A DNA stretch of 64,000 bases, from assembly GCA_016932165.1 (NCBI GenBank), contig JAFGDK010000074.1, forward strand, positions 1-64,000, in the 5' to 3' direction. Below the pieces are notes generated by a model. The model ran no database searches, was not told where the DNA came from, and saw only the letters and a program-made list of their open reading frames with translations. Source of the DNA: Anaerolineales bacterium (lineage in GTDB: Bacteria; Chloroflexota; Anaerolineae; Anaerolineales; UBA11579). Position numbers and translations under genes: made by a program. This document shows, in pieces, positions 30,877 through 40,342 of the stretch (positions within the stretch are counted from its first letter, which is position 1; the number at the start of each line of letters is the position of its first letter).

Positions 30877-32337
30877 ATGCCAATTCATTTTGGAACTGAT
30901 GGTTGGCGTGCTGTAATTTCAGACACGTTTACTTTTTATAACCTGCGCCTGGTCACCCAAGCGATTTCAGACGCGCTGTTGGCGGAACATCGCAATACTG
31001 GCTCATTGAAAACCGGCCAGGAGAATGGATTGAATGTTGTTGTCGGATTTGACACCCGCTTTCTTTCAGACCGGTATGCGGCAGATGTTGCCCGGGTGCT
31101 GGCCGCCAACGGTTTTCACGTTTATCTGGCTCAGTCAGACTGCCCCACGCCGGCTATCTCGTACGCCATCCCCCAACTCAAAGCGGTTGCAGGGATCATG
31201 ATCACAGCTTCGCACAATGCGCCCCGCTATAATGGGGTAAAGTTGAAAGCGGCTTATGGTGGAGCGGCTCCGGATGAGCAGTGCCGCCGGGTGGAAGTTT
31301 ACCTGAATGATAATGAATCTCGCGGCCGCGGTCCTAATCAGATGGATTTTGAACAGGCCAGACGCCTGGAATTGATCGAACGTTTTAACCCAATCCCCAT
31401 GTATTATGATCATCTGCGCACCTTGATTGATTTTGACGCCATTGCTGAGAATCCGATCATGGTGGTGGTGGACTCTATGTTTGGCTCTGGCCGGGGGGTG
31501 ATCAAAGGTATTCTCCAGGGGACAGGTTGTGAAGTGTATGAAGTCCGGGGGGAGATGAACCCAGGCTTTGGCGGTGTGCATCCTGAGCCGATTGGCAAGC
31601 ATCTCGGCCCGCTTGCCGGGGCGATCAGCCAGGGGTACGGGGTACTCGGCTTGGCCACAGATGGGGATGCCGACCGGATCGGCGCTATGGATGAGCGCGG
31701 TAATTTTGTGGACCCGCATAAGATCATGGCTTTGTCGATCAAGCACCTGGTAGAAAAACGCGGGATGAGCGGAGCTGTGGTGCGGACTGTCTCCTCCACC
31801 CGGATGATTGACCGTCTGGCAAAGAAAAACGGCCTCAAAGTATACGAAACCCCGGTGGGTTTCAACTACATCGCAGACCTGATGTTGTCGCAGGATATCC
31901 TGCTTGGCGGCGAGGAATCTGGCGGGATTTCTTTCAAAGGGCATATCCCTGAGGGAGATGGGATTTTAATGGCGCTGCTATTATTAGAGATTGTCTCTAC
32001 TTCGGGCGGTTCTTTGTACCAACTGGTCGAAGATCTTCTCGCTGAGGTGGGGCCAGCGTTTTACGAGCGCACCGACCTGCGTTTGCGCAAGCCTGTGGAA
32101 AAAGCGTCCATGACCCGGCGTCTGGCAGACGATGCCCCAGTCAGTATTGGCGGTGAGAATGTGGTTCAGATCTCGACTACAGATGGCTGTAAATATGTGC
32201 TCAATGATGATTCCTGGCTGCTGATACGCCCATCTGGGACAGAGCCGGTACTTCGGGTATATGCTGAGGGACGCAGCCCTGAAATGGTGCGTGCCTTGCT
32301 GGATTATGGTGAGAAAGTGGCTGAAAAAGCAGTATAG
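30877..32337 (+). CDS. Phosphoglucomutase/phosphomannomutase family protein
   Basis: FGTDGWRAVIS, GIMITASHNAPRYNGVK, ATDGDADRIGAMDERG, GEESGGISFKGHIPEGDG, RPSGTEPVLRVYAEG. Confidence 0.95.
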   Translation: MPIHFGTDGWRAVISDTFTFYNLRLVTQAISDALLAEHRNTGSLKTGQENGLNVVVGFDTRFLSDRYAADVARVLAANGFHVYLAQSDCPTPAISYAIPQLKAVAGIMITASHNAPRYNGVKLKAAYGGAAPDEQCRRVEVYLNDNESRGRGPNQMDFEQARRLELIERFNPIPMYYDHLRTLIDFDAIAENPIMVVVDSMFGSGRGVIKGILQGTGCEVYEVRGEMNPGFGGVHPEPIGKHLGPLAGAISQGYGVLGLATDGDADRIGAMDERGNFVDPHKIMALSIKHLVEKRGMSGAVVRTVSSTRMIDRLAKKNGLKVYETPVGFNYIADLMLSQDILLGGEESGGISFKGHIPEGDGILMALLLLEIVSTSGGSLYQLVEDLLAEVGPAFYERTDLRLRKPVEKASMTRRLADDAPVSIGGENVVQISTTDGCKYVLNDDSWLLIRPSGTEPVLRVYAEGRSPEMVRALLDYGEKVAEKAV

Positions 32338-32392
32338 AAGAACTGATTAACGCAAAAACACAGATCTGTTGCGTGTCTGTGGTTTTGCCTGC

Positions 32393-33091
32393 CTATAGTT
32401 CCAAAACCGGTCCGTCCTTGCAGACTAATTTGGTTTCGCCACTTGTGATCCTCACTGCACAGATACCGCAATCAGCCAATCCTGCGCAAGGCAGCTGGCT
32501 GAAGACCAGAATCTGGCAGGGGCAGCCAAATGGAGAAAATTGGGATAAGACCCCGCAAGCTGAGGAGAACTCCTCAAGTTCCACGGAGCAGGCAGCATAA
32601 TCCGCCCATTTCAACCCATCGCTGATCTGCGCCAGTTTGCTCACCTCTATCCGTGCTGGCAGGCGGGGTGGAAGGGAATCAGGGTCAGATTTAATGAACA
32701 TCGCCACCTCACCGCCGCGCGCCAATAAAGCTGCGGCCAGGGGGAGTAGATGGTCACTCAGATCGCTAAATGCGATTAAGGCGAGCCGGCGAGCTTTTTC
32801 GGGGATTTGGAATCCTTTACCTAGTGGGCCGCGAACCTGGAGTAGATCACCCGGAACCCAATGGGGTGGAAGAGGTCTGGCGGTGGTGAAGTATTCGGAG
32901 GGGGCTTCAGTATCTGGCAAACCGCCCAAGTATAGGCTGACACCTGCTGCACAGCTATCGTCTGATGGGTGGTGGACTTGGAGGTATTGTCCCGGAACAG
33001 GGATGGGGATACCCGCTAGATGGATTTTTGCCAGGTTGGAGCCGCCATAGGCCTGTCTGATCTCCAATATCTTACCCGTTCCCAGCTTCAT
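32393..33091 (-). CDS. PyrK-like dihydroorotate dehydrogenase electron-transfer subunit
   Basis: FNR-like fold region and C-terminal CAGLADCGICAV...LVCKDGPVLEL 2Fe-2S motif. Confidence 0.75.
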   Translation of the reverse strand: MKLGTGKILEIRQAYGGSNLAKIHLAGIPIPVPGQYLQVHHPSDDSCAAGVSLYLGGLPDTEAPSEYFTTARPLPPHWVPGDLLQVRGPLGKGFQIPEKARRLALIAFSDLSDHLLPLAAALLARGGEVAMFIKSDPDSLPPRLPARIEVSKLAQISDGLKWADYAACSVELEEFSSACGVLSQFSPFGCPCQILVFSQLPCAGLADCGICAVRITSGETKLVCKDGPVLEL

Positions 33092-33299
33092 GTTTGCAGT
33101 GTAGCATGTATCCTGCAGTCAGGCAACCTCTCAGCGAACATTGGATTGGCACATAATCAAACCTCCAAACTATCATAGGAATAGCAGCAATCCCATACTT
33201 TGTAGGATGTTTTTAGTCGGGAAATTTTATAAAACTTTAATACTCAAACACTATAATAGTGCTGATTGCAAATTACCTAACTCAAAATGGAGGAATAAG

Positions 33300-34364
33300 A
33301 TGAATCTTGTTACCGTGGTGAAAGGTTTGGCTGCATTCTCATGGCTTGCACTGCTTGGTGTGATCGTGTTCATTGTTATGCGTGCTGCCAGGGATAAGAC
33401 CACCAAAGGCGCAGTGAGCATCATAGTGGGTGTGATTGCGATTGCCCTGGTCTTGAACATTGTGGCTGCCGGGCTGGTATTTGTGGAACCGACCGAGCGC
33501 GGTGTGGTGGTGACCGCTTTAGGCGAAGGTGGTGTCCGAGATGAAGCCTTGCCCCCAGGTTTGAACTGGGTGGTTCCGTTCTTTGATCGGGTGGTGAAAT
33601 ATACAATCTCGCGGCAGACTTACACCATGTCGATTGCACATACCGAGGGTGACCGGATAGGCGACGACTCGATTGAGGCGCGCACGTCTGATGGTCAGCT
33701 GGTGAGAGTAGATGCATCTCTGATCTTTGCGATTGACCCTAACAGGGTGGTGGATGTGCATATTTCGTGGCAAAACACCTACCTTGATGGCCTGATCCGC
33801 ACGATTGCCCGCGGTGTGATCCGCGATGCTGTTTCTCAGTATGGGATTGAAGAAGTCTACAGCTCTCAGCGGCAGGCTCTCACCGATGAAATCAACCGCG
33901 ATATGGCCATTCGGCTGGAAAAAGAGGGCTTTGTACTGGTGGACTTTGTACTGCGCAACATCGCCTTCTCGGATGAATATGCTGCCTCGGTTGAGCAGAA
34001 GCAGATTGCTGAACAGCAAGCCCAGCAGGCTGCCTTTGTGGTCGAGCAGCGCCGCCAGGAGGCAGAACAAGCCCGCCAGGAAGCTGAGGGTCTGGCAGAT
34101 GCGGTCGTGATCCGGGCAGAGGGCCAAGCCGAGGCGCGGGTCATCGAGGCACAGGCCGAAGCCCAGGCCAGATTGCTGCAGGCGGAGGCGGAAGCGAAAG
34201 CCCTTGAATTGTTAGGTCAAGCGCTGGCAGCCAATCCGGATGTGATCCAACTCCAGTATATTGAAAAGATCGCCCCGAATATCAGTGTAATTCTGCTGCC
34301 GGGTGATAATCCTTTCCTGTTCCCCTTGCCGGGGTTAGAAGAAACAATTACAATTCCTGAATAG
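33300..34364 (+). CDS. SPFH/prohibitin family protein
   Basis: TM then VEPTERGVVVTALGEGGVRDEALPPGLNWVVPFFDRVVKYTISRQTY; Ala/Glu-rich coiled coil. Confidence 0.9.
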   Translation: MNLVTVVKGLAAFSWLALLGVIVFIVMRAARDKTTKGAVSIIVGVIAIALVLNIVAAGLVFVEPTERGVVVTALGEGGVRDEALPPGLNWVVPFFDRVVKYTISRQTYTMSIAHTEGDRIGDDSIEARTSDGQLVRVDASLIFAIDPNRVVDVHISWQNTYLDGLIRTIARGVIRDAVSQYGIEEVYSSQRQALTDEINRDMAIRLEKEGFVLVDFVLRNIAFSDEYAASVEQKQIAEQQAQQAAFVVEQRRQEAEQARQEAEGLADAVVIRAEGQAEARVIEAQAEAQARLLQAEAEAKALELLGQALAANPDVIQLQYIEKIAPNISVILLPGDNPFLFPLPGLEETITIPE

Positions 34365-34385
34365 GATTGAATTGAGTATAATATC

Positions 34386-34413
34386 CGGCGGGAATTCACT
34401 TCCCGCCGTTTTT
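34386..34413 (+). terminator. Intrinsic terminator between SPFH gene and selD
   Basis: CGGCGGGAA-TTCAC-TTCCCGCCG followed by T5. Confidence 0.8.
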
Positions 34414-34427
34414 ATAAGGAGACACCG

Positions 34428-35501
34428 TTGAGTACCAAGCCGCGTGACACTGAATCCGGAAAAAAGATCCGCCTGACCAGTTACTCCCGCTGTGCGGGTT
34501 GAGCATCTAAACTAAGCGCGGAAGCGCTGGCGCAGGTGCTGCGACCAGTTAAAGGGGTTTTTTCGGGGTTGGAGTTTCCGGACCTGCTGGTGGGGCTGAA
34601 CGATCCTGATGATGCTGCTGTCTGGCGGCTGGATGAAGCCCGTGCATTGGTGGTGACCACTGATTTTTTTACACCGGTGGTGGATGACCCCTATGATTAC
34701 GGTGCGATCGCGGCTGCCAACAGCCTGTCCGATGTGTATGCGATGGGTGGTAAGCCTTTTCTGGCTTTGAATGTATTGGGATTGCCAGAGTCTCTGGCCG
34801 CAGATGTCGGCGGGCAAATATTGCTTGGCGGTGCAGAGAAAGCCAAAGAAGCGGGCGTGGTAGTGGCTGGTGGCCACAGCATTCAGGATGAAGAACCTAA
34901 ATACGGCCTGATTGTGCTGGGATTCGTGCACCCTGAGAAGGCTATCACCAAAACCGGGGCAAAACCCGGAGACCGGCTGTTCCTGACCAAACCGTTGGGG
35001 TTTGGCGTGACCACATCGGCGTTGAAGAAAGAAAAAGCCGATCCGGCGGATGTTCAAGAGGTGATCGGCTGGATGAAACAATTGAATGATAAATCGGCTG
35101 ATCTGGCGGTTAGCATTGGTGTGCGCGGATGTACCGATATCACCGGATTCAGCCTGCTGGGGCATGCTGCTGAAATGGCGGAAGGTTCAGGGGTGGGGCT
35201 GCGGCTCCACTTCAGCCAGATTCCGGTTGTAGATTGTGGTTACAAATATGCACAAGAGTGGCACTTCCCTGGGGGAGCCTTTAATAATCGTTTGTATTTT
35301 GGCAAGCAGGTCTCCTTCAATGTGGATCTGGATGAATACAAGCAGATGCTGCTCTTTGATCCCCAGACCAGCGGTGGGCTGTTATTAAGCGTTCCGCCTG
35401 GAGGGATTGAGAAATTTGTCTCCCTGGCGAAGAAAGTTGATCAACCCATATGGGAAATCGGCGAAGTAGTTGAAGGCCATGGGATTGTGGTATTGGACTG
35501 A
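34428..35501 (+). CDS. selD: Selenide, water dikinase SelD, selenocysteine-containing (in-frame TGA at 34500-34502)
   Basis: TTG start after AAGGAG; translation STKPRDTESGKKIRLTSYSRCAG-U-ASKLSAEALAQVLRPVKGVFSGLEFPDLLVGLNDPDDAAVW; SelD signatures VYAMGGKPFLALNVLG, LVAGG-like VVVAGGHSIQDEEPKYGL, TDITGFSLLGHAAEMAEGS. Confidence 0.93.
34511..34530 (+). promoter_or_regulatory. Candidate bacterial SECIS hairpin downstream of selD UGA
   Basis: AGCGC-GGAA-GCGCT, 12 nt after the UGA codon. Confidence 0.6.
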
Positions 35502-35527
35502 CCGCCAAACATTGATATAAAACAAAG

Positions 35528-35562
35528 GTGAAACAACCTCCATCGATTGGAGGTTGTTTCAC
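35528..35562. terminator. Hairpin between convergent selD and metallophosphoesterase genes
   Basis: GTGAAACAACCTCCA-TCGAT-TGGAGGTTGTTTCAC, 15 bp stem; T-rich tail on minus strand side. Confidence 0.65.
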
Positions 35563-35597
35563 GTAAGAGAGGAGAAAAGAAAGTTGAGGAGTAATCC

Positions 35598-36989
35598 CTA
35601 TAGGCAGCAGGATTTACTTTCCACTTCTTTTGGGTAGAATTTCTGGCTGAAGCCAGACCAATAATCAAAGGACCAATCCGGTTCCCCTGGCCGGGAGGAT
35701 TTTGAGGGATTCTCACCTGGGCCATATAGTACTGCATAGGCCAGGGCTTTTATGCTGCCAAAATACTCGTGGTCCCTGGAGGTGGGGATTACATTTCGCC
35801 AGGTGCCGGTGTTGATATGGTAGCGCTCAACGCCGTCTCTGGTATTAATCAATGAGACTTCCGGGGTGTGGGTATGCCCGGTAATCACACATTTTATTGA
35901 ACCGCCGTTCTGGTAGAGGGCTGCTTCGCGTCCTGCAAAATTGCCTGATTCGGGGAGGTGAGCGCGTTGGCTGATAAGGCGTGAGATGCGCTGGATTACC
36001 CACAGCGGAATTCCACTGCGCCATGGTCTGAGTTTTAGAAGGGTCAGGATGGTACCTGCGAGACTGCTTTCCGTTGGGTTGTAACGCCCCAATTCCTGTA
36101 AGAAGAATCGGTTCTTGGCCATCATCTCGAAGGTTTCGATCATAATCGGCTCGAGATAGCGCCAGACCTGGCGGGGGGTCATATTGGGAGTGGTCAGTAA
36201 ATAATGCATGGTTGCCGTTAACGGACGGACATCATCGAAATTTGCCAGCCTGGTGTACAGATTTTGCAGATTTTTGTTGTTTTCAATTTCTTGCCGGTCA
36301 TAGGTCTGGGTAAAAAAGTAGAGCAGTTTGTTGCCAAATTCCAGCGCTAGAAAGTCTCCCAATGAAGGGGCATCGTAGATTTCTTCCGCGATCGAATTTG
36401 GGATATGTTCGTTGTGGTTAAATTTCTTGGAGAAATTGGCGCTATCATATTCATGCCCATGACGGATCAGGGCAATTGGGCTGCCATCTGGGGAGAAGGT
36501 GTGGGTGTGAGGAATGTAGCTGTCATCATCACCAATTCCGAGCAGCAACCGGGCCTTGCGACGGGTGGCAGGGGTCGCATTTACGATCCTGTCGTGATTG
36601 CCTATGAGGTAATGCAGCTTCACAGGGATATTGAAATAATTTTGCAGGTTGCGGAAGATGTCGAGAGTGGCGCCGGCGTGTTCTTCTTCTGCAATTGAAT
36701 CCAGGATTTCAAGAATTCGCTGCTCAAGGATTACACCGGGTTTGATTTGGCTGAGGTGTACATAGGGCCGGATTTCATCCTGGTACCAGACGGGGGATTT
36801 GAACATTTCAAAAATGTCACCTGCCAGCACCAGATCAAGATGATTGGCTTGATTGACCTCAGCCTCGCGCACCAGCCTGGTCACAAAACGCTGGTAGGTA
36901 ATGTGCTCAAGGTTTTTATTGCTGAATAAGGTGCTGTTTACACCGTTATTGGCATGTACAAGGTGTAGGTCGGAGATCACTGCGAGCAT
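35598..36989 (-). CDS. Calcineurin-like metallophosphoesterase
   Basis: MLAVISDLHLVHANNG, VLAGDIFEMF, LIGNHDRIV, ITGHTHTPEV. Confidence 0.9.
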   Translation of the reverse strand: MLAVISDLHLVHANNGVNSTLFSNKNLEHITYQRFVTRLVREAEVNQANHLDLVLAGDIFEMFKSPVWYQDEIRPYVHLSQIKPGVILEQRILEILDSIAEEEHAGATLDIFRNLQNYFNIPVKLHYLIGNHDRIVNATPATRRKARLLLGIGDDDSYIPHTHTFSPDGSPIALIRHGHEYDSANFSKKFNHNEHIPNSIAEEIYDAPSLGDFLALEFGNKLLYFFTQTYDRQEIENNKNLQNLYTRLANFDDVRPLTATMHYLLTTPNMTPRQVWRYLEPIMIETFEMMAKNRFFLQELGRYNPTESSLAGTILTLLKLRPWRSGIPLWVIQRISRLISQRAHLPESGNFAGREAALYQNGGSIKCVITGHTHTPEVSLINTRDGVERYHINTGTWRNVIPTSRDHEYFGSIKALAYAVLYGPGENPSKSSRPGEPDWSFDYWSGFSQKFYPKEVESKSCCL

Positions 36990-37158
36990 TGTAAGTTTCT
37001 CTTATTTAGTTGCGTCTAAAAATTAATTACACTCAAGTTATAGCATTGAACAGCTAGAATGTAGTTAACGATATGTCAAAGTCTATTTAAGGTTTATTTC
37101 AACACCCTGCCGGTGAAAAGATTCACCCAGGGAATCAGAATATCAAGGAGATAAAAAA

Positions 37159-37680
37159 ATGCTAATTGGTGAACGATTGGAAAAAGCGATCAACGAACAG
37201 ATTGGGAATGAATTTGGCGCAAGCATGGAATATTTACAGATTGCCTCTTATTTTGACACAGAGGATATGCTCAAATTCGCCGCTATCTTTTTTAATCAGG
37301 CGGCTGAAGAAAATGCACATGCGATGAAACTGTTGCGGTATGTGCTGGATGCCGGCGGGGAGGTTGAGATTCCGGCGATTACCAAGCCGCGTAAGCAGTT
37401 TGAGTCTGCCGCAGATGCTGTCCAGGTAGCCCTAGATTGGGAGGTCACCGTGACAGGTCAGATCAATAATCTGATGCAGATAGCAGTAGAAGAAAAGGAT
37501 TTCATCGCTCAGGAATTCCTGCGCTGGTTTGTGAATGAACAGCTTGAGGAAATCTCCAAGATGAGCACGATCCTGAACATCATCAAACGGGCAGGAAAGG
37601 ACCTTCTCACCGCTGAGACATACATCACTGAGATGATTGCCGAGATCCAAACTGTGGAGGGCGGTGCGGCAAAAGAGTAA
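37159..37680 (+). CDS. Ferritin
   Basis: EFGASMEYLQIASYFDTEDMLKFAAIFFNQAAEENAHAMKLLRYVLDAGGEVEIPAI; FLRWFVNEQLEEISKM. Confidence 0.93.
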   Translation: MLIGERLEKAINEQIGNEFGASMEYLQIASYFDTEDMLKFAAIFFNQAAEENAHAMKLLRYVLDAGGEVEIPAITKPRKQFESAADAVQVALDWEVTVTGQINNLMQIAVEEKDFIAQEFLRWFVNEQLEEISKMSTILNIIKRAGKDLLTAETYITEMIAEIQTVEGGAAKE

Positions 37681-37700
37681 AGACTGCCAGGATTTATTTG

Positions 37701-37736
37701 GAAACACCTTGATCTTAAATCAGGGTGTTTCTTTTT
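37701..37736 (+). terminator. Intrinsic terminator after ferritin gene
   Basis: GAAACACCTTGAT-CTTAA-ATCAGGGTGTTTC + T run. Confidence 0.8.
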
Positions 37737-37869
37737 GGGGAGAGGGCTAGAAATATTTACCCAAATTAGATAAATTATGTGTTAAAATTACTGTTGTTAA
37801 AAGCTTGTAAACAGACAAAAGTTTACTATAATAAGTTAATGGATAATTATGACTAAAAGGAGGATTGCG

Positions 37870-38067
37870 ATGGCCTTTGAATATACAAATTCAAAAGGGA
37901 AAACCTACTACCTTCATGGACGGTGGACCACACTCAAGGGTGGCGGGGAGCGAATGATCTATTTCTTCGCTGGCGAGGTCAAGGATGGCGCGTTGGATGC
38001 AGTTCCGGATGGCTATATGGTCTCTGAGACCAAGAGCGGTTTACCAGTCTTGAAAAAGGCCGCGTAG
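37870..38067 (+). CDS. Small conserved-looking hypothetical protein (65 aa)
   Basis: AAAAGGAGG SD then MAFEYTNSKGKTYYLHGRWTTLKGGGERMIYFFAGEVKDGALDAVPDGYMVSETKSGLPVLKKAA; own terminator. Confidence 0.75.
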   Translation: MAFEYTNSKGKTYYLHGRWTTLKGGGERMIYFFAGEVKDGALDAVPDGYMVSETKSGLPVLKKAA

Positions 38068-38090
38068 TTCTTTCTGCATTCATTGATGTT

Positions 38091-38123
38091 AAAAAACACA
38101 ACCGACTGGTTGTGTTTTTTTTT
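38091..38123 (+). terminator. Intrinsic terminator after small ORF
   Basis: AAAAAACACAACC-GACT-GGTTGTGTTTTTTTTT. Confidence 0.85.
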
Positions 38124-38212
38124 CTTGGTCTCTGCAGCGGATATTGACCCAAATTTCACAATCATTTATAATTCACACACAATCAATCTGAGCCGGAATC
38201 CTATAGGCTCTT

Positions 38213-38355
38213 CATACCTTCGGGGCAGGGTGAGTGACAGGTCTAGACCTGTTGCAATTCCCGATCGGTGGTACAGCCCACGAGCAGGTTTTTCCAGCCT
38301 GCATGATCTGGTGTAATTCCAGGGCCGACGGTATAGTCCGGATGAAAGAAGGATG
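38213..38355 (+). ncRNA. FMN riboswitch (RFN element) aptamer
   Basis: CATACCTTCGGGGCAGGGTGAG...AATTCCCGATCGGTGGTACAGCCCACGAGC...CTGGTGTAATTCCAGGGCCGACGGTATAGTCCGGATGAAAGAAGGATG. Confidence 0.95.
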
Positions 38356-38405
38356 CACCAGGCAAGCGCGAGAGCGCGGATCTCCTGTGTGCCGAAAGCA
38401 GCACC

Positions 38406-38432
38406 CCGAAAACATATCGTTTTCGGTTTTTT
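38406..38432 (+). terminator. Expression-platform terminator of FMN riboswitch
   Basis: CCGAAAAC-ATATC-GTTTTCGG-TTTTTT. Confidence 0.85.
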
Positions 38433-38505
38433 GTTCTAGGCGTTGTCTTTCTGGATTGAAATCCTTTTCCAGCCCCGGGGGAAATTGGCTGGTGGCATCT
38501 CAATT

Positions 38506-39312
38506 ATGGAGAAAAACAGGAGTGAACTAAAAATATCTGCAAAAGGCAGGAGGAATGGCCTCTTCCTGCTGCCGTTCACCATCGCGCTGGCCCTCTTCCT
38601 CTGGTATCTGATCGTGTGGCTGGGAGATTTGCCGTCGTTTATCCTGCCGACACCTGATTTGGTAATAGCTCGCTTTCTTCAAATCTTACAGGATGGTTCT
38701 CTGTTAAAGCATTTTGGCATCACATTAGGGGAAGTCTTGCTTGGGTTGGGTTTTGGTTCTGTGACAGCAGCCTTGTTGGGGTATCTTCTGGCAAAATCCA
38801 AGCGTCTGGAGCGGCTTCTGGCGCCATATATTGTGGCCAGCCAATCAGTGCCAGTGGTGGCGATTGCCCCACTGCTGATCATCTGGTTTGGTCCTGGGCT
38901 GCTCTCAAAGGTGTTGATCTGCGCCCTGATTGTGTTCTTCCCGATTTTAATCAACACTGTGGTGGGCGTCCGGGCAGTGCCAGCAGACCTGTATGATCTG
39001 ATGCGCTCCCTGAAAGCCACCCGCTGGCAGGTGTTCAGCCAACTGGAGGTGCCGGCAGCTATGCCAGTGCTGCTGGGCGGTCTGCGCATTGGCGCCACCC
39101 TCTCAGTGATCGGCGCAGTGGTGGGAGAATTTGTTGGATCTGACCGCGGGCTTGGTTTCCTGATCAATGTGGGACGCGGCCAATATGATGTTGCCCTGGT
39201 GTTTGTGGCTGTTTTTAGTCTGGTGTTCATGGCGTTGATGCTTTATGGCCTGGTTGTTTTATTGGAGTCTCGGTTGCTGGCATGGCAGCAGCGGCCTGAA
39301 GATGATGAATGA
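38506..39312 (+). CDS. ribX: ABC transporter permease, riboflavin-type (RibX-like)
   Basis: BPD-type permease (LFLWYLIVWLGDLPSFILPTP...; DLYDLMRSLKATRWQVFSQLEVPAAMPVLLGGLRIGATLSVIGAVVGEF), directly downstream of FMN riboswitch. Confidence 0.8.
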   Translation: MEKNRSELKISAKGRRNGLFLLPFTIALALFLWYLIVWLGDLPSFILPTPDLVIARFLQILQDGSLLKHFGITLGEVLLGLGFGSVTAALLGYLLAKSKRLERLLAPYIVASQSVPVVAIAPLLIIWFGPGLLSKVLICALIVFFPILINTVVGVRAVPADLYDLMRSLKATRWQVFSQLEVPAAMPVLLGGLRIGATLSVIGAVVGEFVGSDRGLGFLINVGRGQYDVALVFVAVFSLVFMALMLYGLVVLLESRLLAWQQRPEDDE

Positions 39313-39333
39313 TTACCATACAGGAGATTACGG

Positions 39334-40335
39334 TTGATGATGAAACGGATAACAAGAATTTTACTGAGTGGCATGATTTTGGCGGTTTTCCTGGCTGCTT
39401 GTGGGTCTGGGAGTGAACCGGAAGAGATAATCACTGAGGGAGATTTAATCGAAGTGATTCTCCCGCTGGGATATATTCCAAATATCCAGTTTGCGCCGTT
39501 GTACGTTGCTGTGGAAAAAGGATACTTTAAAGAGGCTGGCTTTGATGTCAGTTTTGATTACCGGTTCGAGACGGATGGTTTGGCATTGGTGGGCCAGGGT
39601 GAGCTTCCCTTTGCAGTTGTCTCAGGCGAGCAGGTGCTGCTGGCTCGTGCCCAGGGTGTACCGGTGAAGTATGTGGTTTCTTGGTATCAGAACTTCCCGG
39701 TCGGTGTGACTGCCAAGGTTGAATCTGGCATCCGCACCCCAGAAGACCTGGTAGGCAAAAGTGTAGGGCTTCCTGGTCTCTACGGTGCGAATTACATTGG
39801 TCTGATCGCCTTGCTGAATGCTGCTGGTGTGGATCCGGCCGATCTCACCTTGGAGTCGATTGGTTATAACCAGGTGGAGGCTTTGGTTTCTGATCAGCAA
39901 GATGCGGTGGCAATTTATGTCACCAATGAGCCGGTGCAATTACGCGCCCAGGGATATGAGATCGATGAGATCCATGTGTCTGATTATGTGCAGTTAGTTG
40001 GCAACGGAATCATTACCAATGAAGAACTGATTGCCACCGATCCGCAGCTGGTTGAGCGATTTGTGAAAGCATTTTTAGAGGGCTTGGCCGATGCAATCGC
40101 TGACCCCGAAGAAGCCTACCAGCTCAGCCTGAACCATGTGGAAGGGTTGGCCGATGCGGATAAGACCATCCAAATGGAAGTGCTTCGCCGCTCGATTGGT
40201 TATTGGGAAGCGGAACCTTTAGGAAAAATTAATCCGGACGGCTGGGATAATATGCTGGAAGTACTTCTAAGTATGGAGCTGCTGGCCGAGCCGATCCCGG
40301 TTGAGGAGGCTTACACTACGGAATTTGTGAAGTGA
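39334..40335 (+). CDS. ribY: ABC transporter substrate-binding lipoprotein, NMT1/riboflavin-type (RibY-like)
   Basis: Lipobox LAACGSG; LGYIPNIQFAPLYVAVEKGYFKEAGFDVSFDYRFETDGLALVGQGELPFAV. Confidence 0.82.
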   Translation: MMMKRITRILLSGMILAVFLAACGSGSEPEEIITEGDLIEVILPLGYIPNIQFAPLYVAVEKGYFKEAGFDVSFDYRFETDGLALVGQGELPFAVVSGEQVLLARAQGVPVKYVVSWYQNFPVGVTAKVESGIRTPEDLVGKSVGLPGLYGANYIGLIALLNAAGVDPADLTLESIGYNQVEALVSDQQDAVAIYVTNEPVQLRAQGYEIDEIHVSDYVQLVGNGIITNEELIATDPQLVERFVKAFLEGLADAIADPEEAYQLSLNHVEGLADADKTIQMEVLRRSIGYWEAEPLGKINPDGWDNMLEVLLSMELLAEPIPVEEAYTTEFVK

Positions 40336-40342
40336 GGTTAGA

